Part shown: positions 1 through 8,515 of the stretch, in pieces
Position numbering within the stretch: the stretch's first letter is position 1
Layout of the letters: every line of letters begins with the position of its first letter
Assembly (NCBI GenBank): GCA_015709205.1
Contig: JACCQO010000006.1
Location: 62,001-126,000, forward strand
Direction of reading: 5' to 3'
DNA length: 64,000 nucleotides
Source of the DNA: Desulfovibrionaceae bacterium
GTDB taxonomy: Bacteria > Desulfobacterota > Desulfovibrionia > Desulfovibrionales > Desulfovibrionaceae
Program-made: the position numbers and the translations under genes
The notes under the pieces: model-generated
What the model saw: only the letters and a program-made list of their open reading frames with translations
The model's database searches: none
What the model was told of the DNA's origin: nothing

Positions 1-186
1 CATGGACAGCCACGTGCGCGTGCGCGACTTGCAGGTGTTCTTGAGCGCGGCGGCCAGCTTGTCCGTGTCCACGTCCAGCTGCTCCATTTCCTCGTAGTAT
101 TGGGTTCCCCGGGAGTCGGAGAGCAGCTCCTTGAGCGCCTCCTCCGTGCCGATGGGGGTCGTGTTGCAATATTTGCCTTCGGGCAT
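1..186 (-). CDS. hmcF: HmcF, N-terminal part (cut by window edge)
   Basis: The first 62 codons are visible, starting MPEGKYCNTTPIGTEEALKELL; the rest lies outside the window. HmcF is the cytoplasmic heterodisulfide-reductase-like iron-sulfur subunit of the Hmc transmembrane complex, thought to exchange electrons between the membrane module and cytoplasmic carriers. Only the start is present, so no FeS motif can be seen; identity rests on position directly after hmcE and on the resemblance of the N-terminus to the HmcF sequence I recall from Desulfovibrio vulgaris. An AGGAG sequence precedes the ATG at 186. Confidence 0.8.
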   Translation of the reverse strand, partial: MPEGKYCNTTPIGTEEALKELLSDSRGTQYYEEMEQLDVDTDKLAAALKNTCKSRTRTWLSM

Positions 187-242
187 TGCTCTTCTCCTGT
201 TCGGTGATGCCGATATGAAGCGAACGTGTGGCGGCCGAGCCG

Positions 243-920
243 CTACCAGGCCAGTCCCCGGCCCTTCCGGCCGCCGCGCTTGGTGCCGTAGTCCAGGCCC
301 AGCTGCATGCGCGAGCAGAAGAACAGCGCCACGTGGGCGAGCTTGGTGAAGGGCGCGGCCAGGAGCAGGATTTCGCCTGTGAGGATGTGGGCGTTGATCC
401 AGAACGCGTAGTTTTCCGGCTGGTGCGCGGCCACGTAGCCCGTGACCAGCGGGGCCAGGCTGAGCGCCATGACCGCCAGGTCCTGCGGGCCGGTGATGAT
501 GCGGATCTCGGGCAGCGCGTAGCGCCGCAGGAGCATCAGCACGCCCGCGCAGATGGCCAGGATGGTCAGCGCGTCGGCCAGCCCGGCGGGCATGGCGGGC
601 CAGGACACTCCCAGCCACTGCTTCAGGAACATGGTGTGGCCGGTGTAGAAGAGCGGCACGAGCACCAGGCCGAAGTGCAGCAGGAAGAAGAGGGCGGCGA
701 AGCCGGGCTTGGTGCGCCAGCTGCGCGAGCCGAAGGGGATCAGCCAGAAGATCACGCTCTTGAGGGCCCACAGCCAGCCCGTGGACGTGAGGTGCCCGTA
801 GGGCACGCGGTCCAGGTTCCAGCGCAGGCCCTTCACGTACCAGACGACGCGCGCGGCCAGGCCGCCGAAGAACACGGCCAGGGACAGCCACAGCATGGGT
901 CCGGTGAGGAAGTCGTACAT
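243..920 (-). CDS. hmcE: HmcE, membrane cytochrome b-type subunit of Hmc complex
   Basis: 225 residues with about five hydrophobic segments, close to the usual HmcE length of about 226. It resembles NarI/HdrE-type cytochrome b subunits, which carry electrons between quinone or periplasmic donors and the cytoplasmic FeS subunit (here HmcF). Several histidines lie in or beside membrane segments (for example GYVAAHQP and NAHILTGE), as expected for b-heme ligands. It lies between the tiny hmcD and hmcF in the standard operon order. No oddities were seen. Confidence 0.9.
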   Translation of the reverse strand: MYDFLTGPMLWLSLAVFFGGLAARVVWYVKGLRWNLDRVPYGHLTSTGWLWALKSVIFWLIPFGSRSWRTKPGFAALFFLLHFGLVLVPLFYTGHTMFLKQWLGVSWPAMPAGLADALTILAICAGVLMLLRRYALPEIRIITGPQDLAVMALSLAPLVTGYVAAHQPENYAFWINAHILTGEILLLAAPFTKLAHVALFFCSRMQLGLDYGTKRGGRKGRGLAW

Positions 921-944
921 TTCGGTCTCCTTGCGGGTTGTCGG

Positions 945-1088
945 CTAGAACAGCCGCTTCTTCTCGTCCTTGTCCGTGAGGAACCACCACCAGAAGACGT
1001 AGAGCAGGAGCCCGAGGCCCATGAGCACGTAGGTCACGCTCTTGGAGTGGAGCAGGAAGTCCTGCAGCGTGTAGAAGACGGTATCCAT
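945..1088 (-). CDS. hmcD: HmcD, 47-residue membrane peptide
   Basis: A 47-residue ORF starting MDTVFYTLQDFLLHSKSVTY, with one hydrophobic helix (about residues 19-37, GLGLLLYVFWWWF) followed by a charged tail DKDEKKRLF. Size, single transmembrane helix and position between hmcC and hmcE match HmcD, a small integral membrane subunit of unknown role in the Hmc complex. It is easy to miss because it is so short. The ATG at 1088 lies 16 bases after the hmcC stop. Confidence 0.88.
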   Translation of the reverse strand: MDTVFYTLQDFLLHSKSVTYVLMGLGLLLYVFWWWFLTDKDEKKRLF

Positions 1089-1104
1089 ATGCGCTCGGCC
1101 TCCT

Positions 1105-2286
1105 TTAGTGGGATTCCTTGTAGTCGGGATGTTCGTAGAAGATGGGCATGCGCGTGCAGATGAAGCGGTAGGCGAGCACGCCCACGGTGACGACGAACAG
1201 GCTGATGGCGATCTCCATCCAGCTCGGGAAGTAGCGGTCCGCCGACGGCAGCTGCCAGTTGAAGGCCACCAGGCTGACGTTGAAGCGGTTGAAGACGATG
1301 CCCAGCACGGTCCACACCGCGGTGAAGCGGATCAGGGTGCGGTTCCTTTCCCGCGCGCCGATGGCGTAGAGATAGGCGGGCAGGGCCACGAAGCCGATCA
1401 GTTCCACCAGGAAGAGCACGCCGTAGCCCGTGGCCAGGTAGTGCCACTTGTTCTCCAGGGCCAGGCCGAACATCTTCATGATCAGGTAGCCGCACATGAC
1501 CACGGAGCAGGCCTTGGCAAAGCCCGTGACCACGCCCGGGGCCTCCTCCAGGTGCGTCTCGTCCATGAGTTCGTGGAAGTTGCGGTGCGCCAGGGTGCCT
1601 TCGAAGAGGACCATGGACATGCCCGCGAACATGGAGGAGACGAAGAAGAACAGGGCCAGGTACGGCGAGTACCAGAGCGGGTGCACCTTGCTCGGGGCGA
1701 TGAGGTAGAGTGCGCCCAGCGAGGACTGGTGCAGGGTGGAAAGGACCACGCCGAAGATGGTCAGGACCAGGGTGAGCTTGACCAGGACCTTGCGCAGCTT
1801 GTCCAGCCTGAGCCATTCGCAGGCGGCCGGGAGCCATTCGATGAACAGCACCGTGAGGTAGAGGAACACGCACAGGCCGACCTCGAAGAGCAGCGAGGTG
1901 GTGCCCTGGGAGAGGAAGATGGGGTAGGTCAGCCGCCAGGGGCGGCCCACGTCGTAGTGCAGGGCGAAGACCACCAGGGCGTAGCCCAGGAAGGCGGTCA
2001 GGATCGCCGGGCGCACGGCCGAGTGGTAGCGCTTCAGGCCGAAGAGGTAGCACGCGGCCGAGGTGGTGTAGCCGCCCGCGGCCAGGGCCACGCCGCAGAG
2101 CAGGTCGAAGCTGATCCAGATGCCCCAGGGGTTGTTGTCGTCCAGGTTGGTGACGGCGCCGATGCCCTTGGTGAAGCGCAGGAACGTGATGACGAGCCCC
2201 ACGAGCACGATGACGCCCGCCACGACGTTGAACGGCGTGAACAGGGATTTCCTGGGAGCGGTGGAAGCGGTGGATTCCTGGGACAT
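1105..2286 (-). CDS. hmcC: HmcC, NrfD/PsrC-type integral membrane subunit
   Basis: 393 residues starting [26 protein letters not shown], with about ten transmembrane helices, of the NrfD/PsrC family. In the Hmc complex it is the quinone-interacting or electron-transfer membrane anchor that pairs with the ferredoxin-like HmcB. The ATG overlaps the hmcB stop by one base (TAATG), so translation is coupled. A longer reading frame runs upstream inside hmcB in another frame; that part is a shadow. Confidence 0.92.
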   Translation of the reverse strand: MSQESTASTAPRKSLFTPFNVVAGVIVLVGLVITFLRFTKGIGAVTNLDDNNPWGIWISFDLLCGVALAAGGYTTSAACYLFGLKRYHSAVRPAILTAFLGYALVVFALHYDVGRPWRLTYPIFLSQGTTSLLFEVGLCVFLYLTVLFIEWLPAACEWLRLDKLRKVLVKLTLVLTIFGVVLSTLHQSSLGALYLIAPSKVHPLWYSPYLALFFFVSSMFAGMSMVLFEGTLAHRNFHELMDETHLEEAPGVVTGFAKACSVVMCGYLIMKMFGLALENKWHYLATGYGVLFLVELIGFVALPAYLYAIGARERNRTLIRFTAVWTVLGIVFNRFNVSLVAFNWQLPSADRYFPSWMEIAISLFVVTVGVLAYRFICTRMPIFYEHPDYKESH

Positions 2287-3332
2287 TAGCCTTCCTCCTT
2301 GGTGTCGTTGAGGCCGGCCTCTTCCAGGGCCCGCTTGACCTCGACCTCGATGCGCCGCCTGTTTTCGACCTCGGCCTTGGACAGCGCCGCCGAGAGCTTG
2401 GACTCGGCCTCGGCGCTGGCCCGGGCCACGGCGTTCTCCACAGCCTCGCGCTTCTCCTGCCTGGCGATCTTCTCCTTGCGCTTGTTGATGGCCCACAGGC
2501 CGCCCAGCAGCGCGGGCCACAGCCCGGCGACCACGGGCACGGCGGCCAGGGCCCCGGAGGTCAGCTCCGGCGCGCTGGCGTAGCCCAGGTCCTCGCGCAG
2601 GCCGATCTGGGAGAAGGGCACGCCGGAGATGTACAGCCAGCTCGTGCCGCCCATCTCGCGCTCGCCGTAGATGTGGTCGAGGTAGCGGTCCGGGTATTTC
2701 TCGATGCGCTTGCGCGCGATCTTGATCAGCTCGTCGCGCGTGCCGAAGGTCAGGGCCTCCTTGGGACAGGCCTCCACGCAGCCGGGCAGCCTGCCCTCCA
2801 GGATGCGCGGGCGGCACATGGTGCACTTGCGCACGCGCGGGCTCAGCGGCTCGTCGTATTCGTAGGTGGGGATGTTGAAGGGACAGGCGATCATGCAGTA
2901 GCGGCAGCCCACGCACACGCTGGCGTCGTAGGACACCGCGCCCTCGGGCGTCTTGGCGAAGGCCTTGACGAAGCAGGCCGAGGCGCAGGCCGGCTCCAGA
3001 CAGTGGTTGCACTGCATCTTGCGGTACACGGGACCGCCCGAGGGGGTCTCGTACTTGTTGACCACGGTGAAGGTCTTGGCGTCGGTGCGCCGGCTGCGGT
3101 CGAGCACGGTCAGGTCGTCGAACTTCTCCGCCGGGGCGGGCAGTTCGTTGACCGCGTTGCACGCGGCCTCGCACTTGCGGCAGCCGATGCAGCGGGTGGC
3201 GTCGAAAAGCACGCCCTTGGAGCCGGGGTAGCCGTCGAAGTGGGCATTGCCCGCGGCGCGCGCCCCGGTGCTCGCGACGGTGACCCCCGCGGCGCCGATC
3301 AGACCCAGAAACGTTCTTCGTTTTATGGACAT
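2286..3332 (-). CDS. hmcB: HmcB, periplasmic-facing 4x[4Fe-4S] ferredoxin subunit
   Basis: 348 residues. The N-terminus has a twin-arginine-like signal ([10 protein letters not shown]) and an Ala-rich stretch, suggesting Tat-dependent export. Four cysteine groups follow: [36 protein letters not shown] and CTMC...CVEACP, the pattern of DMSO-reductase-B-type proteins with four cubane clusters. A hydrophobic helix near residue 260-285 and a long charged C-terminal helix follow. HmcB links the heme protein HmcA to the membrane subunit HmcC. I chose ATG 3332, two codons inside a possible GTG at 3338, because a GAGG sequence is correctly spaced for it. Confidence 0.92.
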   Translation of the reverse strand: MSIKRRTFLGLIGAAGVTVASTGARAAGNAHFDGYPGSKGVLFDATRCIGCRKCEAACNAVNELPAPAEKFDDLTVLDRSRRTDAKTFTVVNKYETPSGGPVYRKMQCNHCLEPACASACFVKAFAKTPEGAVSYDASVCVGCRYCMIACPFNIPTYEYDEPLSPRVRKCTMCRPRILEGRLPGCVEACPKEALTFGTRDELIKIARKRIEKYPDRYLDHIYGEREMGGTSWLYISGVPFSQIGLREDLGYASAPELTSGALAAVPVVAGLWPALLGGLWAINKRKEKIARQEKREAVENAVARASAEAESKLSAALSKAEVENRRRIEVEVKRALEEAGLNDTKEEG

Positions 3333-3356
3333 AAGCACCTCAACAGGATTGCCGGT

Positions 3357-5096
3357 TTAGTTCTTCTTCTCGTGGCACTCGGCGCACTTGGTGTCTGCGG
3401 GCTTTTCCAGCTTCATGGCCTTGTGGCAGCCCATGCACTGCTGGTGGTAGGCGCCCTTGAGCCCGGGCTTGCCCGCGACGTCCCCGCCGAAGGGCCTGCC
3501 GTGGCAGCCGGCGCAGCGCGGCGGCGTGAGCGAGGCGGGGCTGTTGTGGTGGCAGCCCCGGCATAGGGTGGCCGGGTCGCCGTGGAACGCACCGGCAAGC
3601 CTGCTCTCCTTGACGCCCTCATACAGGGCCTGGACGATCTTGCGGTGCGGCAGCTTGGCGGGCTGGAACTCGTCCGCCAGGGCGCCGATGGTCACGGTCT
3701 CGGGGATGTCCTTGAGGCCGGGCAGCCCGGAAGTCACGGGCCGCGCGGCGATCATGTCCGCGGCCACTTCCCGGCCGGCCTTCTGCAGGGCATCGCCGGA
3801 AAGCCCGGCGAGCCGTTCCTTGGCGGAGCCGTCCAGGGACTTGTGGCACTTGGCGCAGGATTCCTGCGGCAGTTCGGTCCTGGGCATGGCCGTGTGGCAC
3901 CCGGCGCACTGCGGCTGGGCCGTGCGCGCGGCGTGGCAGCCCACGCACGACTGCATGGAGCCCGTGGCGTGCATGGCCTGGGCCAGCAGCACGCCGCCGC
4001 CGTTCTCCACGTTCGCGCCCGGGTCCGCCCAGGCGTTCGTCGCCGTGTTCGTCGCGGGGCTCGGGGCCGCGGGCTTGTCCGCGTGGCACTGGACGCAGGA
4101 GCCGATGCGCTCGTGGTGGCAGGCGCGGCAGGTGTCGTTGGCCGCCTCGTGGGCCTTGTGGTTGAAGGCCACCGGGGCCATGCCCGTGGCCGGGGCGTCG
4201 GCCGCGGCCTTGGCCGGAACGGGCGGCATGATCAGCGCGGCGTCGGGCTGGCCGCGCTCCATGCGCTTGATCTCCTTGGGCCGCTCGAAGGCCAGCTGCT
4301 TCTCCAGGCCGTGGCAGCCCGCGCACTTGGTCGGGCCGGTCACGAGCTTCCTGGCGGCCATGTCCACGTGGCAGCCCAGGCATTCCTGGTGCGCCGCGGC
4401 CGGGAAGGAGCGCACGGCCACGGCGTAGTCCTTGCCGTTGACCGTTTCGCCCAGCGGGGTTTCGGCGCTCTTGTGGCAGGCGCGGCAGGAATCCTCCGCG
4501 CCCTTGGCCGCCACCAGCTTCCTGGCCGTGGCGTCGAAGTCGTGGTGGCAGGCCGCGCAGTTGGCGGAATCGCCGGGGACGGCCAGGCCCGCGGGGGGCG
4601 CGATGGCCTCGGAGGCCGCGTGGCGCGCGTGCAGGAACTTGTCCAGTCCCATGGGGCGGCGCGCGGAGAGGATCTTGCCCCGGGCGTGGCAGCCGCCGCA
4701 CTCCGTGGGCCCGGCCGCGCGGCCCTGGCGCGCGGTCTCCTCGTGACAGGAAATACAGTTGTCGTGGTAGATGTCCGTGGTCTGCTGCCGGGACACGTCT
4801 TCCAGGCGCATGAACCTGGCGGATTGGACGCCCCTGTCGTTCTTCTTGTGGCAGGCGGAGCAGTCCTTGCCCGTCTGCTCCACGACGTCCGTGTGCTTGT
4901 CGTGCAGGAATTGCACGGGCGCGGCTTCCAGGTCGCCGAAGGTTTTCAGGCCGTCGATGACGATGACGTCGGCCCTGGCCTGGCCAATCGGGCCGGATGT
5001 CTCCCCCGTGCCCGAGGCCACGATCGCGTACAGGCACATCGCGGCGACCACGCTGGCGCCGAGGGCCCATCGTACCAGTGATCTTCCGTTCTCCAT
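3357..5096 (-). CDS. hmcA: HmcA, 16-heme high-molecular-weight cytochrome c
   Basis: 579 residues with an N-terminal export signal (hydrophobic segment about residues 8-27, Ala-rich to residue 42) and exactly 16 CxxCH motifs, from CSACH near residue 79 to CAECH near the C-terminus. This equals the heme number of Hmc from Desulfovibrio. It is the periplasmic electron acceptor that receives electrons from hydrogenase and type I cytochrome c3 and passes them to HmcB-F across the membrane. It is the first gene of the operon; its control region is at 5097-5430. Confidence 0.96.
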   Translation of the reverse strand: MENGRSLVRWALGASVVAAMCLYAIVASGTGETSGPIGQARADVIVIDGLKTFGDLEAAPVQFLHDKHTDVVEQTGKDCSACHKKNDRGVQSARFMRLEDVSRQQTTDIYHDNCISCHEETARQGRAAGPTECGGCHARGKILSARRPMGLDKFLHARHAASEAIAPPAGLAVPGDSANCAACHHDFDATARKLVAAKGAEDSCRACHKSAETPLGETVNGKDYAVAVRSFPAAAHQECLGCHVDMAARKLVTGPTKCAGCHGLEKQLAFERPKEIKRMERGQPDAALIMPPVPAKAAADAPATGMAPVAFNHKAHEAANDTCRACHHERIGSCVQCHADKPAAPSPATNTATNAWADPGANVENGGGVLLAQAMHATGSMQSCVGCHAARTAQPQCAGCHTAMPRTELPQESCAKCHKSLDGSAKERLAGLSGDALQKAGREVAADMIAARPVTSGLPGLKDIPETVTIGALADEFQPAKLPHRKIVQALYEGVKESRLAGAFHGDPATLCRGCHHNSPASLTPPRCAGCHGRPFGGDVAGKPGLKGAYHQQCMGCHKAMKLEKPADTKCAECHEKKN

Positions 5097-5318
5097 ACCT
5101 TCCTATCCTTTGAGGTTGGTGGATCCTTCCGCTCCAGACTCCCTGACCGGTGCGCCCGGAAAGCCCTCACCCGCTGCCGCGCCGCCCGTCGCGTACGGTT
5201 CCGCGGCCCTTGCGTCCCGGTCCGCCCGGCTGCGCCGCCGGTCCGGAACGTTTGCCTGTTCCAAATGGTTCTTGTTGTGAAATTTACACCTAACTAGGGT
5301 GTATTTATTCACCCGCGA

Positions 5319-5347
5319 CAAGTATGAAAATGTCCTCTGACCGTCAA
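5319..5347 (-). promoter_or_regulatory. Possible sigma70-type promoter of hmc operon
   Basis: On the minus strand a TTGACG box (5347-5342) is followed after 17 bases by TACTTG (5324-5319). The -35 box is strong and the -10 box weak. It lies about 220 bases upstream of the hmcA ATG inside the AT-rich island and next to inverted repeats. Confidence 0.35.
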
Positions 5348-5369
5348 GGTGAAAAAGGGGATTTTCACC
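5348..5369. promoter_or_regulatory. Inverted repeat GGTGAAAA-N6-TTTTCACC, possible hmc operator
   Basis: Perfect 8-base arms separated by AGGGGA. It lies immediately upstream of the candidate -35 box for hmcA. A related half site TTCACCC is at 5308-5314, and a second repeat, TACACC-N7-GGTGTA, at 5285-5303. The position suggests a regulator site for the hmc operon. The spacing does not match the CRP/FNR-type GTGA-N6-TCAC site. Confidence 0.45.
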
Positions 5370-5714
5370 CTTGAAAGGGATGTTTTTAATTTATCAGTTT
5401 AGAATATAAAGGGAAAAAATTTTATGCAGCCCCCAAAAATCCTGCTCGGAAGGGGTAAATCCCGGGCTTACGCAGGCGAAAAACTCGCCCCTTGTGCAAT
5501 CCGGCACAAGGTGTGTGGTGGCGGGAAGGGCTAGCTGCCGAGGGGGCCCATTGCCGGTTCACGGGTGTCGGAGGCGCGCGCGAGGGCCTTTAGGCGTTGG
5601 GCGATGCGAAAAGGGACGCCCCGGGCGGGGCGCTGTGGTGCGGCGGTTGCGCAGGAGCGTTCGGAAGGGACCCACGCAGGGAAGGGGGGGGAGGGGGCCG
5701 AGGTCGGTGCGGCG

Positions 5715-8252
5715 TCAGGCCTCCGGGCCGTTTTGTCCGGAAGGCGGGGCGTCGGTTCCGGCTCCGGACGTAGGGCCGTCGTCGGCCCCAAAGGCGGCCC
5801 CGCCGTCGGTCCCCAGGCCGGCTCCGTCGCCGGTCACTTGGGCGGACTCGCCGTCGGCAGCCCCGTCCGGCCCGGGGACCTTGGGGGCCTCTTTGGGGGC
5901 GTCGTTCGGCGTGTCCCCGGGTGTCTCGTCCAGGCGCGTCAGGCGCGCCCGGGGCAGGGAGATGACGAAGCACGCGCCGCCGCCGTCGGCCGCGCGCGCG
6001 CGGATCGTGCCCCCGAAGTCCTTGATGATGCCGTAGCTGATGGACAGCCCCAACCCCGTGCCCTTGCCCACTTCCTTGGTGGTGAAGAAGGGCTCGAAGA
6101 GCCGGTCCACGATCTGTGGGTCGATGCCCGTGCCCGTGTCGCAGACTTCGGCGCAGACCATTTCGTCGCAGACCCGCGTGCGCAGGGTGATGCGTTTGAC
6201 CCCGTCCGCCGGAGCCTCCCTGGCCCAGCGTTCCTCGATGGCGTCGCGCGCGTTGATGAGCAGGTTGATGCAGACCTGTTCCAGCCGGTTGGCCTGGCCC
6301 AGGGCCGGGGGCAGCTTCTCGTCCAGGTCCCAGGCCACCTCGATGTTGCGCAGGGCGAGCTGCTGGCTGAAGAGGTCGAAGGCCTTTTCCAGCACCTCGT
6401 TGACCTGCACGGGCACGAGCCGGATGTCGGCCCGGCGGCCGAATTCGCGCATGTGGTTGATGATCCGCGCGGCGCGCTCCACGTGCGCGTCGATGCCCTC
6501 GGCTATCTCGGCCAGCAGCTCCGGGCTCACGGGTTCGTGGCGCGCGACCCTGCGCTGGAACAGGGAACTGATGGTCCGGATCACGGACAGGGGCTGGTTC
6601 AGCTCGTGGGCCACGCCCGTGGCCATCTCGCCCAGGGTGGCCATCTTCGAGGCCTGGATCAGCTGCTGCTCGGTCTCGAGGCGCTTGGTGATGTCGCTGG
6701 TGGTCACCAGCAGGGCCTTGCGGTCCGGGTAGTCCGAGGGCGAGACGCGCACGGTGACGATCAGGCGGCGGCCGTCGCGGGTGATCTGCGTGGCCCGGGA
6801 GATCACGGCGCAGGAGTGCAGCGTGGAGGCCAGCCCGCGCCGCTCGTCGGCCGGGAAGAACTCGGCGAAGGACGCGCCCACCAGCCCTGCGGGATCGCCC
6901 GGCGTGTACAGGGCCCGGGCGCTCTCGTTGCATTCGAGGATCTCCAGGGTCGCGGCGTCGAGCACGAACACGGCGTTGGGAATGTTGTCGAAGATGGCGT
7001 GGTATTTCTTCTCGCTGCGCCGGAGCTTCTCCTCCAGGCCGCGGCGGTGGGAGATGTCCAGGCACATCTCCATGGCCGCGACGACCCTGCCGCGCGCGTC
7101 GCGGATCGGCGTGGTGGTCACGATCCAGTGGGCCGTGGTGCCGTCGGGCAACAGCGCCTCCTCCTCGCTGGTGTGCGAGAGCCCGTCGGCGAAGGTCTTT
7201 TCCACCGGGCAATTGGGGCATTTGGAGTCGCGCCCCTTGTAGGCCTTGAAGCAGTAGTCCCCGGGCTGGGGCCGGAACTTCTCCCCGAACTGGCGGTTGT
7301 AGCGCAGCATGCGGAAGGCGCGGTTCTGCACGGTGACGATGCAGGGCACGCCCTCGAAGAGCGTCTGGAACTCGTCGCGCTGCTTGTTCAGCTCCTGCTG
7401 CTTGTCCGTGATCTTGCGGCTCATGTCGTTGATGGCGTCGGCCAGGAGGCCCATTTCGTCCTCCTGGTTCACGTCCACGCGGGTGAAGCCGCTGCCTCCG
7501 GCGATGCGGTTGGCGCCCTCGATGAGCTTGCGCACGGGCACGCCGACCACGCGGTGCACGAAGACGAAGATCGTCAGCGAGGTGATCACGAAGGCGAACC
7601 CCGCGATGGCCATGGTCCTCCGGCGGAAGATCGTGAGCTTGTCGTCGGGTTTTTTCAGGGACACGACCACGTCCAGCAGGCCGAGGACCTTCTTGTCGCG
7701 CGGGTGCACGTGGCAGGGGTCGGCCGAGCACTGCGCGTCGTTGTAGATGGGCGTGAGCACGCCGAGCAGGCGCGAGCCGTCGGCGGCGGCGAAGATGCGC
7801 GTGCGCTCGTCCAGGGCCACGTGCGCGCTGGGCGGGGTGGCGCGGTGGCACACGTAGCAGGCCTCGGCCATGATGTTCGTGGTCCGGTCCAGCTCGCCGT
7901 CGAGGTTGGAAAACTTGATGGCCCCGCGCTTGTTGTAGATGCGGATGCTCTTGATCTCCTCCTGCTTGCTCGTGTTGTGGATGATCTGGCGGATGTCGTC
8001 GCGCGAGTTGAGCATCATGGCGTAGTGCGTGCCCAGCATGATGGTGTTGGACAGGCGCACTTCGGAGGCGACGACGTGCTCCATGGCCGTGGTGCTGTGG
8101 AACTGGATGGAGAAGTAGGCCCAGGCCGTGATGCACCCGAGCAGCGTCAGGCCCACGGCGAAGATCAGCTTGCCGGCCAGGGAGGCGTGGAGGTGTCGGG
8201 AGTGGGGCATGGCCTTGGGGCTCCGGGTGCGACGGCGCGATGCTAAATGCAT
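5715..8252 (-). CDS. Membrane sensor histidine kinase with periplasmic c-type heme motif
   Basis: About 845 residues (starts at TTG 8276 or ATG 8210 are also possible; none has a good ribosome site). Order: TM about 27-49; periplasmic sensor region with a CYVCH heme-c motif at 132-136 and a second cysteine group CSADPCHVH at 175-183; TM about 212-234; HAMP; a PAS domain with a cysteine trio (C334, C345, C348); a second PAS; HisKA with H-box VAHELNQP (His549); HATPase with DTGTG and GTGLGL. The last 80 residues are Gly/Pro/Asp-rich low complexity. The CxxCH-bearing sensor fold suggests redox or gas sensing, as in heme-c PAS chemoreceptors of Geobacter. No response regulator is adjacent, so it is an orphan kinase, sitting between hmc and the lactate operon. 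Confidence 0.85.
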   Translation of the reverse strand: MHLASRRRTRSPKAMPHSRHLHASLAGKLIFAVGLTLLGCITAWAYFSIQFHSTTAMEHVVASEVRLSNTIMLGTHYAMMLNSRDDIRQIIHNTSKQEEIKSIRIYNKRGAIKFSNLDGELDRTTNIMAEACYVCHRATPPSAHVALDERTRIFAAADGSRLLGVLTPIYNDAQCSADPCHVHPRDKKVLGLLDVVVSLKKPDDKLTIFRRRTMAIAGFAFVITSLTIFVFVHRVVGVPVRKLIEGANRIAGGSGFTRVDVNQEDEMGLLADAINDMSRKITDKQQELNKQRDEFQTLFEGVPCIVTVQNRAFRMLRYNRQFGEKFRPQPGDYCFKAYKGRDSKCPNCPVEKTFADGLSHTSEEEALLPDGTTAHWIVTTTPIRDARGRVVAAMEMCLDISHRRGLEEKLRRSEKKYHAIFDNIPNAVFVLDAATLEILECNESARALYTPGDPAGLVGASFAEFFPADERRGLASTLHSCAVISRATQITRDGRRLIVTVRVSPSDYPDRKALLVTTSDITKRLETEQQLIQASKMATLGEMATGVAHELNQPLSVIRTISSLFQRRVARHEPVSPELLAEIAEGIDAHVERAARIINHMREFGRRADIRLVPVQVNEVLEKAFDLFSQQLALRNIEVAWDLDEKLPPALGQANRLEQVCINLLINARDAIEERWAREAPADGVKRITLRTRVCDEMVCAEVCDTGTGIDPQIVDRLFEPFFTTKEVGKGTGLGLSISYGIIKDFGGTIRARAADGGGACFVISLPRARLTRLDETPGDTPNDAPKEAPKVPGPDGAADGESAQVTGDGAGLGTDGGAAFGADDGPTSGAGTDAPPSGQNGPEA

Positions 8253-8341
8253 ACTCTTGGAGGGAGAAATTGGCAACCGTCATGGGGCCGCGCACTCCGG
8301 AGCCGGAAGGAGCGGGAGGGGGCGGTGGCGTGCAAAGGAAG

Positions 8342-8369
8342 GGGGGCCGCGACGAACGTCGCGGCCCCC
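8342..8369 (-). terminator. Hairpin between lactate operon and kinase gene
   Basis: Perfect 13-base GC-rich arms around an AA loop; on the minus strand it is followed by a short pyrimidine run containing CCTTCCTTT. Likely a second terminator after the lactate operon. Confidence 0.45.
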
Positions 8370-8481
8370 GGGTAAGGGACGGGGCCTGGGGGAGGGCGGT
8401 TCTCCCATGCCGGAGGGCGGTCGGCCGACCCCGTCATGGCGGTCAGGGGCAGAGGGAGTGCCTGCTCGCCAAATGTGGTTA

Positions 8482-8511
8482 CGGGCCCGCCGCGCCGTCG
8501 CGGCGGGCCCG
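8482..8511 (-). terminator. Terminator-like hairpin after lutAB fusion gene
   Basis: Perfect 13-base GC arms (CGGGCCCGCCGCG and its complement) with a four-base loop, starting five bases after the last gene of the lactate operon. There is no clear U-run behind it. Confidence 0.5.
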
Positions 8512-8515
8512 GGGA

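Larger units (their letters stand above)
5097..5714. other. Non-coding control region upstream of hmcA
   Basis: 618 bases between hmcA and the kinase gene at 5715, both on the minus strand. About 5270-5430 is strikingly AT-rich for this genome and holds inverted repeats and a promoter-like sequence (listed separately). About 5560-5710 is G-rich. No convincing protein-coding frame is seen. Confidence 0.7.

Noticed and set aside
5275..5292. Rex-type site (TTGTGAAATTTACACC) upstream of hmcA
   Set aside because: Only the left half fits TTGTGAA-N4-TTCACAA; the right half does not, so it is at most a half site.
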